This document shows positions 24,363 to 35,799 of a DNA stretch of 64,000 bases, one piece after another. The notes beneath the pieces were generated by a model. It saw only the letters and a program-made list of their open reading frames with translations. It did not search any database and was not told the DNA's origin. The stretch comes from Rutidosis leptorrhynchoides. Lineage: Eukaryota; Streptophyta; Magnoliopsida; Asterales; Asteraceae. The stretch spans positions 16,408,001 through 16,472,000 of the forward strand of contig NC_092340.1 in assembly GCF_046630445.1 (NCBI RefSeq), given 5' to 3'. Made by a program: the position numbers and the translations under genes. Positions within the stretch are counted from its first letter, which is position 1. The number at the start of each line of letters is the position of its first letter.

Positions 24363-27300
24363 CTATTGTGCGTCATCGGAAAACAGATGTGGGTACTTTT
24401 GTTTCATTTAATCCTCTCGTTCCCAAGTAAACTCGGGACCCCTTCGAGCATTCCAACGAACCTTGACGATTGGTATGTTGCTCTGCTTAAGCCGTTTAAC
24501 CTCACGGTCCATGATTTCGACTGGTTCTTCTATGAATTGTAGTTTCTCGTTGACTTGAATTTCTTCAAGAGGAATGGTGAGATCTTCCTTTGCAAGACAT
24601 TTCTTGAGGTTTGAGACGTGAAATGAATTATGTACTCCGGCGAGTTGTTGTGGTAACTCGAGTCGATAGGCTACCGGTCCAATGCGTTCGATGATCTTGA
24701 ACGGGCCTACATACCTTGGGTTCAGTTTACCCCGTTTACCGAAACGTATTACACCTTTCCAAGGTGACACCTTTAACAAAACCATGTCACCGATCTAAAA
24801 CTCTAATGGTTTCCTTCGGACATCGGCGTAGCTCTTTTGGCGACTACGGGCTGTTTTCAATCTCTCCTTGATTTGTACTATCTTCTCAGTCGTTTCGTGT
24901 ATGATCTCGGGACCAGTTAATTGTCGATCTCCTACTTCATTCCAACAGATAGGGTATCTACACTTCCTTCCATACAATGCTTCGAATGGTGCAGCTTTAA
25001 TGCTCGCATGATAACTGTTATTATACGAGAATTCTGCTAATGGTAGATATTTATCCCATCCGTTTCCAAAATCGATCACACATGCCCTGAGCATGTCTTC
25101 AAGAGTCTGAATTGTTCTTTCACTCTGCCCGTCAGTTTGTGGATGATATGCGGTGCTCATATCCAAACGAGTTCCCAGGGCCTCCTGTAGTGATTGCCAA
25201 AACTTTGATGTAAATCTACTATCACGATCGGATATAATGGAAATAGGTATTCCATGCCTTGAAACAATTTCCTTTATGTATAATCGTAATAGTTTCTCCA
25301 TTCTATCCGTTTCCTTTATAGGCAAGAAATGTGCAGATTTGGTGAGACGATCAACTATTACCCAAATGGTGTCATAACCCCAGGCAGTCTTAGGTAACTT
25401 TGTGATGAAATCCATGGTAATACCGTCCCATTTCCATTCTGGGATTTCTGGTTGTTGAAGTAACCCTGACGGCTTCTGGTGTTCTGCTTTGACTTTGGAA
25501 CAAGTTAAACATTCCCCAACATATGTTGCAACGTCTGTCTTCAAATTAGGCCACCAATAATGCGTCTTAAGATCTTGATACATCTTTCCAACTCCAGGAT
25601 GTATCGAGTATCTTGTCTTATGTGCCTCATTCAATATCAACTTCCTTAATCCACCCAACTTCGGTACCCAAATATGGTTTGCAAAATATCGAATTCCGTC
25701 TTCCCGCATAACGAGTTGCTTCTCATACATCTTCATTATTTCATTTCCTATGTTTTCTTTAGTAAGAGCTTCTCGTTGAGCCTCTTTGATTTGTGAGTGG
25801 AGATTCATGCGAATTTTTATGTTCATTGCTCGTACTCGAATTGGTTCTCGTTCCTTTCTACTTAAAGCGTCGGCCACTACATTCGCTTTCCCGGGATGAT
25901 AGCGAATCTCACAATCGTAGTCGTTTATCAGCTCGACCCACCTACGTTGCCTCATGTTCAGCTGTTTCTGATCGAAAATATGTTAAAGGCTTTTATGATT
26001 AGTAAACACAGTGCATTTAACTCCATATAAATAGTGTCTCCATATCTTCAATGCAAACACTACTGCCCCCAATTCTAGATCATGCGTCGTATAATTCCGC
26101 TCGTGAATCTTCAATTGTCGGGATGCGTATGCAATAACTTTCTTTCGTTGCATAAGGACGCAACCAAAACCTTGTCGCGAAGCGTCACAATATATCTCAA
26201 AATCATCGTTCCCTTCAGGTAACGATAAAATAGGTGCCGTGGTCAACTTCTTCTTGAGTAATTGAAATGCACTCTCCTGCTCAAAGGTCCATTCGTACTT
26301 CTTCCCTTTTTGTGTTAACGCTGTCAATGGTTTAGCTATTCGGGAAAAATCTTGAATAAACCTTCTATAATAACCGGCTAAACCCAAAAATTGGCGTATC
26401 TGCGTTGGTGTCTTAGGAGTCTCCCATTTTTCAATGGCCTCAATTTTAGCTGGGTCAACCTGAATTCCTTTGCTACTAACAACATGGCCAAGAAATTGCA
26501 CTTCTTTCAACCAAAACGCACGCTTAGAAAATTTGGCGTATAATTGTTCTTTTCTTAACAATTCTAATACCAATCTTAAATGTTATTCATGCTCTTTCTC
26601 ACTCTTGGAATAGATAAGAATATCGTCAATGAAAACGATAACAAACTTATCTAAATACGGACTACAAACTCGATTCATGAGGTCCATGAATACAGCTGGC
26701 GCATTCGTTAATCCAAACGGCATGACCAAAAATTCATAATGACCGTAGCGTGTCCGAAAAGCAGTTTTCGGAATATCTTCTTCTTTGACGCGTAGTTGAT
26801 GATAGCCCGACCTTAGGTCGATTTTCGAGTAAACACATGATCCTTGCAATTGATCAAATAAGTCATCAATTCTCGGTAGTGGATACCGATTCTTGATAGT
26901 TAACTTATTTAATTCACGATAATCTATACACATTCGGAAAGATCCGTCTTTCTTCTTGACGAATAAAATTGGAGCTCCCCACGGTGAAGTGCTCGGTCGA
27001 ATGAAACCACGGTCCAATAATTCTTGTAACTGGATTTTTAACTCTTTCATCTCAGATGGTGCAAGTCTATATGGAGCACGAGCCACTGGTGCAGCTCCCG
27101 GTACTAGATCTATTTGAAATTCTACAGATCTAAATGGAGGTAATCCTGGCAACTCTTCTGGAAAGACTTCAGGAAAATCTCTTGCCGCAGGCACGTCATT
27201 GATGCTCTTCACTTTCTCCTTCGTTTCGACCTTATTAACATGTGCTAAGATAGCATAGCACCCTTTCTTCAAGCACTTTTGAGCTTTCAAATAACTAATG

Positions 27301-28769
27301 AGTTTTAGCTTTGAGTTACCCTTCTCTCCATAAATCATTACTGGCGTTTTATCCTTACGAGGAATGCGAATTGCCTTCTTGGCGCACACAACTTCAGCTC
27401 CTATTTTGGACATCCAGTCCATGTCGACTATTACATCAAAACTTCCTAATTCTACGGGTATCAAATCAATCTTAAATGTTTCTCCGGCTAAATTTATTTT
27501 ACAATCACGGCAAATTTTATCGGCTTTAATTAGTTTACCATTAGCTAACTCAATCATGTACTTAGCATCTAGAGGTAATGAAGAACAATTCAATTTAGCG
27601 TAAAAGTCTCTACTCACGTAACTTCTATCGGCACCAGTATCAAATATAATAGATGCGGATAAGTTATTAATGGTAAACGTACCCGTAACAAGCTCCGGGT
27701 CTTCACACGCCTCTCTAGCATTAATAACAAATGCTCTTCCACGTGCAGATCCATTATTCTTCTCTGGATTCGGACAACTGCTCTTATAATGACCCTGTTT
27801 CCCACACCCATAACAAGTAACAGTGGCCAAGGCAGTTCTATTTGCATTGGTGGCAGGAGTCTTGGTACCGTTTGTATTTGTAGCGGGAACCCTACAATCT
27901 TCAGCAAGATGACCTTTTTGCTTACAATTGTTGCACACCACATTACAATAACCAGAGTGATGTTTGTGGCATCTGTTACATAAAGGATTTCGTCCTTTGT
28001 AACCTGTGTTTGAACCGCTACCCGCACCTTGCGTGGTTTCTTGTTTCTTGTTGGATTGTTGATGATTACCTTCCCACTTTCTTTTGTTTCCCGATGTCTT
28101 GACATCGGTGTTCTTATCCAGAATAATCTGGTCCATCAACTCGTTCGCTATGGTGATGGCTTCATGAATAGTCTTGGGTTTCGATGCTGTAATATTTGCT
28201 TTGACATTTTTAGGCAAACCGTCTTTGTACAGTTCTATCTTCCGTTCTTCGGTTGGTACCAATCCGGGACATAGCAAAGCTAATTCCATGAATCGCTGAT
28301 TGTAGTTGGTGAGTTCAGTACCAACAACTTTCAGGCTTCGTAATTCAGCTTCCAACTTCCTAACCTCGTTCCTTGGACAATATTCATTGATTAGCATTGT
28401 TTTGAATTCTTCCCAGGGAGTATCATAAGCTACATCTCCTCCTACGGCCTTCACATAGTTTTTCCACCATGTGAGTGCACTATCTTGCAGGGTGCACGAT
28501 GCATACTTGGTCATGTCCTTCTCAATACAACCACTGATTTTAAACACAGACTCAATCTTTTCGATCCACCGGGTTAAACCGACCGGTCCTTCTGTTCCAC
28601 TGAATGATGAGGGCTTGCAACCTTGAAAAGTTTTATAAGTGCACCCCACACGAGGATTTGGATTAACTGCAGCACCTCTTGCAGCCTCGACCCATAACAT
28701 TCTGTCGTTCACTCGCTGATTGATGAGTTCCTGGATTTCTTGTTCTGTCATTCGGTTCAATCGCGCCAT
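24363..28769 (-). pseudogene. T2 gag-pol with chromodomain, four in-frame stops
   Basis: A single frame of 1469 codons from ATG at 28767-28769. Approximate residues: gag core 30-250; CCHC knuckles [14 protein letters not shown] and [14 protein letters not shown] near 285-345; protease [11 protein letters not shown] near 375; reverse transcriptase 520-760 with [10 protein letters not shown] near 712; RNase H 800-940; integrase 1000-1250 with SRFTSKFW and [13 protein letters not shown]; chromodomain near 1412-1454, ending in [14 protein letters not shown]. Stops lie at 26583-26585 (TAA), 25983-25985 (TAA), 24795-24797 (TAG) and 24408-24410 (TAA). The first two are CAA in T1. The last two are inferred to be Gln from family sequences. 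No frameshift was seen. Active-site Asp residues are intact. The chromodomain places it in the chromoviruses, which favour heterochromatin. Confidence 0.9.
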
Positions 28770-29151
28770 AATCTTCAATAAGAATGAAAAAAATAATTAT
28801 TCACATGGAATATTATAGATGTAGTATGTATTTACAGTACATCGTAGCTTATTAATAATATGAACCAGTTATTATTATAAAAGCCTTTTCTTCTTATTAG
28901 CGTTTTTTAATTATATCTAGGGTAGTACCTACCCGTTAAAGTTCATACTTAATAGCTTAGTACGAAAATCATTTACTACCACCCAAATAATACTTAACCA
29001 TGGAAAATTATTGCATTTCACACTTCACTATTTTACATATGCTTATCTTACATCAAACATTAAGCAAACCACACTAGTAATATTATACACAACATTATAT
29101 GATCCCATGGTTTAAAACAACAGCGCATCATTTAACCCAAAGCGTTTGTGT
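28770..29151. other. T2 leader between gag and small ORF, with hairpin
   Basis: Non-coding and nearly identical to T1. Hairpin GGGTAG (28920-28925) and CTACCC (28929-28934), overlapping the polypurine-like 15-mer at 28926-28940. Confidence 0.6.
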
Positions 29152-29550
29152 TCAAAGAAATCGCTTAAAGGTTATCCTGGTTGTCTCCCTGCGTTTTGGC
29201 TGAGGAACCGAAGAACTGGATGTCGGGATAGAACTAATAGGAATAGCGGGAATATGTGTGGAAGTATCTGGTGGAGTTGGTGCCACAACATCCTCTCTAG
29301 ACTCGGAATTTTGATTTTCCATTTCAGTAGCCTTTCGTTTCCTTCCTCGTTCGAACTTGTCTTTCGTAATTTCCTGTATTTCTTCCTCCTCAGGATCACT
29401 TTCCGTTTCCTCTTCAATTGATTCATCCGGAACTTGTGAGTCTTCCCCAAAGGTGTCGTTTTCATCATCGGATAGGTTAATGACTGGAACACCATCTGAA
29501 GATTCTGGTTCGGAGTCGCTGAATGTGATAACAAGTTCTAAGCCAGACAT
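29152..29550 (-). CDS. Small acidic ORF upstream of gag, T2
   Basis: 132 residues, ATG at 29548-29550. It differs from the T1 copy by only a few substitutions near the C-terminus and middle (for example Pro to Ser, Pro to His, Leu to Pro, His to Gln). Both SUMO-interaction-like motifs (residues 6-16 and 21-32) and the basic patch are unchanged. It is open although the adjacent gag-pol has four stops. At 132 codons, that alone does not prove selection. Confidence 0.6.
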   Translation of the reverse strand: MSGLELVITFSDSEPESSDGVPVINLSDDENDTFGEDSQVPDESIEEETESDPEEEEIQEITKDKFERGRKRKATEMENQNSESREDVVAPTPPDTSTHIPAIPISSIPTSSSSVPQPKRRETTRITFKRFL

Positions 29551-29729
29551 CTATCACATAACAACTAGTAAATTAGTATCACATAATATTTACATATTAA
29601 TTTTTAACCAACAATGATAAGCAATATTTTTTTCAAAATCAAACACGGTCAAAGTCCAGACTCACTAATGCATCCTAACAAACTCGATAAGACACACTAA
29701 TGCAAATTTTCTGGTTCTCTAAGACCAAC

Positions 29730-29741
29730 GCTCTGATACCA
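29730..29741 (-). other. Primer-binding site of T2 (tRNA-Met type)
   Basis: GCTCTGATACCA, two bases from LTR-b at 29744, identical to T1. Confidence 0.85.
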
Positions 29742-29743
29742 CA

Positions 29744-32612
29744 TGAGACGACCCGACCTTAACCATAAGGACGAATACAATAACATATGATTTCATCGCG
29801 AGGTATTGACCTCTATATGCGACATTTTTCAAAAACTGCATTTGTTTTTACAATACAAACCATAGCTTTTATTACAAATACAAGGTTTAAACAACTTAAT
29901 AATGATTATCGTTTAGCGATAATCTTAGACTTACAAACTTTACATGTGATAATAACAATACGACCTCCAACATATTTTACATTACAAATCCTTCGATATG
30001 CAGTTTTATTTTTGACACAAATATGCATACTCAAGATCTTGCTTAAATTCAACATGTTGCAGCGGAAGCTTTTAGTTATCACCTGAGAATAAACATGCTT
30101 AAAACGTCAACATAAAGTTGGTGAGATATAGGTTTAATGCCGGCAGCGTTATAAATATAGACCACAAGATTTCATATATAAACGTTTTAATAAAAATATT
30201 CTAAGTTGTTGAGCACTTGATAACCATACTTAACATTTAATCAACGTCGCATATTCCCTTTATTATGAAATCTTACTACACCGTACCAAGTGTAGTCACC
30301 GAAACGAAGTACTGTGCAACCGTTGAATACTGGTCGTCCAGTCCGGTTGGGGTTGTCAGGCCCGATAGATCTATCAACAGGATTCGCGTTTACAATACCT
30401 CATGTAAATAATAGTTACCAAGTTACAGGGAAGTATGCCAGTGGTACAACTCAACGTAGAATATATATTTTTAATCACTTGTGTCCATAACGTAAATCAT
30501 AAAATGCATGTATTCTCATCCCGAAATATTTAGAGTTTAAAAGTGGGACTATATACTCACTTTTGCCTTGAAGGTGTTTATCACGACTTGGTCTCCGATA
30601 GATATCACAAACCTAACCATATATATAATATATCAACATATTTTCTTTTCAAGTAATCGTTACATATATATATATATATACTTTTAATACTTTTAATATT
30701 TTCTTAGTCCGTAGTTAGCAGTCCGATGTTAGTGGTCCACAATTAGTTGCTTAAATAAAATAAATAAAGACCCCATCGTATTCGTATTGATCAGAATTAA
30801 TCTCGACCCATGGTACCATGTTGTCAAGTGACGTGTTGCGTACATAAAGTACCGTGTTGTCAAATGACGTGTTGCGTACAATCATGAGGTCTTATGATTA
30901 ATCTTCTCGTGTTGTTTATGGGTGAAGCCTGAAATATATAAAATCAAATCATAAGTAAATATATATAAAATATCATATTAATTAGAAAATATATGATTAA
31001 TTTAATTTTTCTCCAAATATTTTCGTAGCTAAACTAGCTTCGGATACCCGATCTTGTTTTAGTCGTAGTTTCTTCATTACAACTCCGTTTTTGTTGGTTC
31101 AACTTGCCACTTCCTTGGATCGAGTCAAATTTTAAGAATATGAACTGATAATACCTTAGTTTGTATTCTAGATCACAGGTTATAGGTCAAACTTTGGTGA
31201 AACTTATGAAAGTGATCGTTTTCCATCATAAAAACAACATTTAATGATCATTTTTCTAAAAATACTTACACTTTGAGTTAAACCATGAAATTTTTATGTG
31301 GTAACATATTCATAAGAAATATCATTTTTCCAGAACATAAACTTCCAATTCAAAGTTCAAGATAGTTTTTAATTATCCAACCCAAAACAGCCCCCGGTTG
31401 CACTCCAACGACGTAGATTCAGTTTTAAGGTGTTCTTTGTAAAATCAAGTTGTATATTGTTAAGTTAGCATATCATTATGATATATTACAGGTCTTGAAG
31501 TGTTTTAAAATTCAATTTAGAAGGATCTATTTAGTTTGCAAACAAGTTTGAAATCATTCAAACTATGTTCTTGTTGTTAAAATTTTACAACACAAAATAA
31601 GATAGCTATATAAATATGAATCGAATAAGGTTATGAACAAGGTTACTACCTCAAGTTACTTGGACAAAGTTGCTGTAAAAGATGAGTAAAATCCTAGAAC
31701 TAAAAGAGTGGTGGAGTTGGATTGAAAGGTTGGAAGTAAACTTGTTTAGTTGAAAGGATTTTTGAAGTGTTCTTGAATGGATTTTCTTATGATGATTAAG
31801 GGTTGTTTTTGAAGCTAGATCTTCATGGTTATTTGCTGAGATTGTGAAGAACACTTAAGGTTCCTAAGAGTGTGTTTTTGGTTAGAGAAAATGTGTAGTA
31901 AAAATGAAAATGGAATGGAGTATAAATGGTGGTGAAAAGATGTATTAATTTGTAATATTGTGCAAAAGTCTTGTAATATGCCAAATTGATTAATCATGCA
32001 TGCTAAGATCCAAAATTGGCTGACTCATGGCTGCTAATAAAGTGATTGTGATGTGTATATACCAATAGTAAATACGTATAGAAGCTGGGTATGATACGGG
32101 TACATATACCCTAGATATACGTATAAAAATCTTGAGAAAACGGAACGAGGATTCAAATATAGCTATCTTTTGTAAATATACTTATATTGTTTTATGTATA
32201 TAAATCCTTTAAAAGTGATAAAATACATATCTATACGATACATGTATAAGCATTATAAGTTTTAAGTATTTAAGTCGAAGAACGTCACATATAGTTATCG
32301 TTTTGAAAACTTAAGTTAGTAGTCTCAAAATATACTTATAACTCATTGTTATTAGTACACAATGAGATGTTAAAACATTCTTAGATCATGTTAAATATAT
32401 AAAAATACATATATATACACAAACATATAATTATCGTATGTTATATAGTTCGTGATATCATCGGTCAAATTGGACGGTCAAACGTTGTGTAAAACTCTTT
32501 TTAAAAACATAAATCTCAACAATTTAGATTGCTTATCATGTTGGTAAGGTTTAATTTATGTAAATATTAATCTTATAAGTGTAAAACGATCGGAAAAATC
32601 CGGGTCGTTACA
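29744..32612 (-). repeat. Tekay LTR-b (5' LTR of T2)
   Basis: 2869 bp, TGAGACGACCCG...CGGGTCGTTACA, beside its primer site. Palindrome GATAGATCTATC at 30364-30375. Athila sequence resumes directly after it. Confidence 0.9.
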
Positions 32613-33924
32613 ATATTTGTGACAAGCTGAGTTTGTGATGAAATCAACTTTTCCAACATACTCTCCAAATTTGACTTTTTTTTTCTTCCTGTTGGGGTTT
32701 TTGATAAAAACCCGGAGTTTGTTGTTGGAACCCACTACTTGACCCTTGTTGGTAATTGGAATTTTGACCTTGAGGGTTGTAGGGGTTGTTAAAGTTCCGG
32801 TTAAATTGGGCTCTTCCTTGAAATTGATTGATATTTCTTTGGCTTATGAAAGCCACTTCTTCTTTTTGAGCCATTGTTAAACCGGCATCACAATCTTTTC
32901 CTAAATGAAGACCACCACAGTATTCACAACCTACTTTCATACTATGAATTTCCTTGGTGATTTTATCCATGGTTCGAGCAACACCGTCTATTTTAACACT
33001 TAGGGAACTAAGGTCATCATAGGCGCCGGCGCTTTGGACTTGAGCATTACGAGTAATTGGGCGTTCTTGATGCCACTCATGAGAATAATCGGCTAGCTTC
33101 TCGATTATTTCATAAGCCTCTTGCTCGGTTTTGTCCATAAGAGAACCACCGGCCGCTTGGTCAATTGAAATTCGGGTTGCTACATCACAACCTTTGTAAA
33201 AGATTTGGACCTTTTGAAAGGTATCCAAACCATGGTTTGGACAACCTCTTAGCATTTTGGAAAATCGATTCCATGCTTCATACAGGGTTTCCATCGGCTT
33301 TTGACAGAATTGGGTAATTTCGTGTTGGAGTCTCGCGGACTTGGATGCTGGAAAATATTTCTTAAGAAATTTTTCCAACATACCATCCCACGTTTCTATC
33401 GTAGCCTCGGCCAATGAATCTAACCAACTTCGTGCTTCCCCTTGGAGTGTCCAAGGGAAAAGTCTTAATAATATGGCCTGGTCAGTTTCTGGTTTAAGTT
33501 TAAAAAGAAGACATATCTCTTGAAAGAGACGAATATGTTCGTTTGCATCTTCATTTGGACCACCACCAAATTGACACCTGTTATTAATCATTTGAAGAAT
33601 AGGTCATTTTATTTCAAAAGTTACCTCACCAGTAGGTGGAGTAATAGCACTACCTTGTCCGGTCCGGGTTACTTTCATCTTTGCTGCCATTGATTGTCGT
33701 GGTACCAACGGTCTTTCTCCTTCCATTTTAAAATTTGGGGGTTGAACGGGTTTACCAAAGTCTGAATATCGAGGCTTGGTTGTACTTGATTCTGAGTCAA
33801 AGGTTTCTTGCTTTGATGAAGATTCAAAAATTTCAAGTACTTCTTTTGAAATCCTACCAAGCTTTCTATCAGGTTCTTTAAACTGTGTAAGTAATGGAGA
33901 TTCTGAACTTCGGGTATGTGGCAT
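32613..33924 (-). pseudogene. Athila gag, unit 1 (broken, 3'-truncated)
   Basis: ATG at 33922-33924 (MPHTRSSESP). The frame is open to a TGA at 33604-33606, then continues in phase through the Athila gag core (FKLKPETDQAILLRLFPWTL, AWNRFSKMLRGCPNHG, YKGCD) and a zinc knuckle CEYCGGLHLGKDC to the Gln/Asn-rich tail. In a homopurine run near 32680 (A9) the frame slips, after which the expected coiled segment (NLESMLEKLISSQTQLV) is in another frame. The gene then meets the Tekay LTR at 32612. The stop could be a CGA-to-TGA change (Arg). No second copy is available to check. Confidence 0.85.
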
Positions 33925-34078
33925 ATGCGACCTATAAACTGTCAATCACACAACTAACAAAAACTATTAAACATACCGATTCTACAAAATTAAAATCAAA
34001 GACTATTAATAATTTAAAAATAATTAAGAAACTACTTAATCACAAATTAGTTAATAATTCTATTTTGACACAAAACTG

Positions 34079-34096
34079 TCCCCGGCAGCGGCGCCA
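34079..34096 (-). other. Athila primer-binding site (tRNA-Asp type)
   Basis: Sense TGGCGCCGCTGCCGGGGA, matching the 3' end of tRNA-Asp with one difference, as is usual for Athila. Six bases separate it from the LTR at 34103. Confidence 0.85.
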
Positions 34097-34102
34097 AAAA
34101 CT

Positions 34103-35799
34103 TGATGTGCGAGAAGTGTCATATAAATTGTCGTATAAAATAATATGGAAAAATACCGATTAAAGATTTCTACACACTAACGGGCAGTGTACCCGATCGT
34201 GTGGTAGTATAGTAACTGGTTCAGTTCCGTGTATCGTTCCAAGGACAGTTGTATTAGCTAAACAAGAATTAGAAACTATATTATGATTAACTAAGTAAAT
34301 GAAACTTAAAGGTACAAGTTTTATGTTTTGGTGGCCATTTAACGATTTAGCCAAATCAGAGAAGGTTAAATGTAAAAACAATATTTTTGGTCTTTTAAAT
34401 TTATAAGATGAAAATAAATGCAAAGAAAGCAAGTAAGATAGTTTTGATTTAAATCAAAGAGATGAAATGTTCATCTAGATATTTTACCCTCGGTATTGGA
34501 TGTAAGTTCTGATATTAAGGCCTGATTGAATAATTATGTGTGTAAGTTATCTAATTGGTTCACTAAGAGTTCTCTTGAATAAACACGCAAACACAATCAC
34601 AAGATCAAGGGTTCCCTTTTCACTATGGTTCTTGTATTTGTAATCAAATAACTATTATAAGCATGCTAATCACCTAAATCGACCCGCCAAGAGTTCTCTT
34701 TAGCAAGTACTCAAACTAGAATTACTAAGTAAGGGTTCCCTATTACTTAGACCTTTTCGTTTGTGACTAGTTGATTAGCTAGATCAAAGACTTGAATAAC
34801 AATTGTCTTTGCGTTAGCTCTACACAATTCATTCCTATTTTGTTTAACCATTTTAATCTAGTTTACCCCCTTGGTCCGGTTTAGTAAACAATCAATCTAA
34901 GACAAGTTAATTGTAAATCAATATGATACATCAACAAGAGTTCTCTTTATCAACAACATATCAATTAACTAGATACAAATGATTTTAACAGCAATAAGCA
35001 TGGTTCTTAATTCAAGCTTTAATCTATCACACATAATACATTCAATCAATAAGATTACATCCGATACCTTGGTTATTAATCTAGATGAACATTATAGAAA
35101 CTAGCCAACAATCATGGTAACAGACAACATAACAATCAGATTAACAACTGAAATCATTGTTTTAGAACAAGGAATAACCTACAAGAACAAGGAGTTCTTG
35201 GATGATGAAGGTTTTGATCTTTGATGTCTTGATGTTGAGCCTCTTCCAAGAGCTTGGAGTTCTCCAATTTTTCTCCTAAAAATCGTCTCTGTACTCTCTG
35301 GTTCGTAAGTTATGAAACAGTCCCTCAAAACAGTAGTTTTAAAGTGGAGAAAGTAGGTAAAAAGCACAAAAGTCGGCTGAAACCTACTACGGGACGGCGT
35401 CCAAAAAGGCTGGATGGCGTCCCGTCCTTAATAGCTAGACGGCGTCCTCAAATACAGGACGGCGTCCTGATTCAAGAGGCTGGACGGCGTCCTATAACCC
35501 CGGACGGCGTCCAGATATGCTGAAATCCACTGTTTCGCTTTCTTTTCAATCCTCTTTTATTTGGACGAAGCCTAACACCTTGGAAGCTTTGTTTTACCAT
35601 TTTAGAGCACTAAATAGACCTTAAGTCGTATCGGGATCAACCAATGTCATAAATCATCAAAACTCTTTGTAAATCACTCTTCCGATACAAATTTGCGCAT
35701 CTTGGATTATCACTTGTAGAAACGCCTTCATTATCCTCGATTCTAGAGCATTTTACACGATATTGCGATAGATATATATGATGTTATTGAGCAATATCA
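34103..35799 (-). repeat. Athila LTR 2, shared by units 1 and 2
   Basis: Full 1697 bp. The primer site on its left makes it the 5' LTR of unit 1. The polypurine tract at 35800-35815 makes it the 3' LTR of unit 2. The GGACGGCGTCC array lies at 35392-35512 with the same 20/25 spacing as LTR 1. The second motif has mutated to GGATGGCGTCC. Confidence 0.9.
35392..35512. repeat. Array of GGACGGCGTCC, LTR 2
   Basis: Motif starts 35392, 35412 (GGATGG), 35437, 35457, 35482 and 35502. Confidence 0.9.

Larger units (their letters stand above)
21387..32612 (-). mobile_element. Tekay/Del-like chromovirus unit T2 (full length, two LTRs)
   Basis: LTR-a, polypurine tract, gag-pol with chromodomain, small acidic ORF, primer site and LTR-b are all present, total about 11.2 kb. 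It lies inside Athila. The bases after LTR-b are ATATT, but the left target duplication was lost with the end of T1. Confidence 0.9.
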
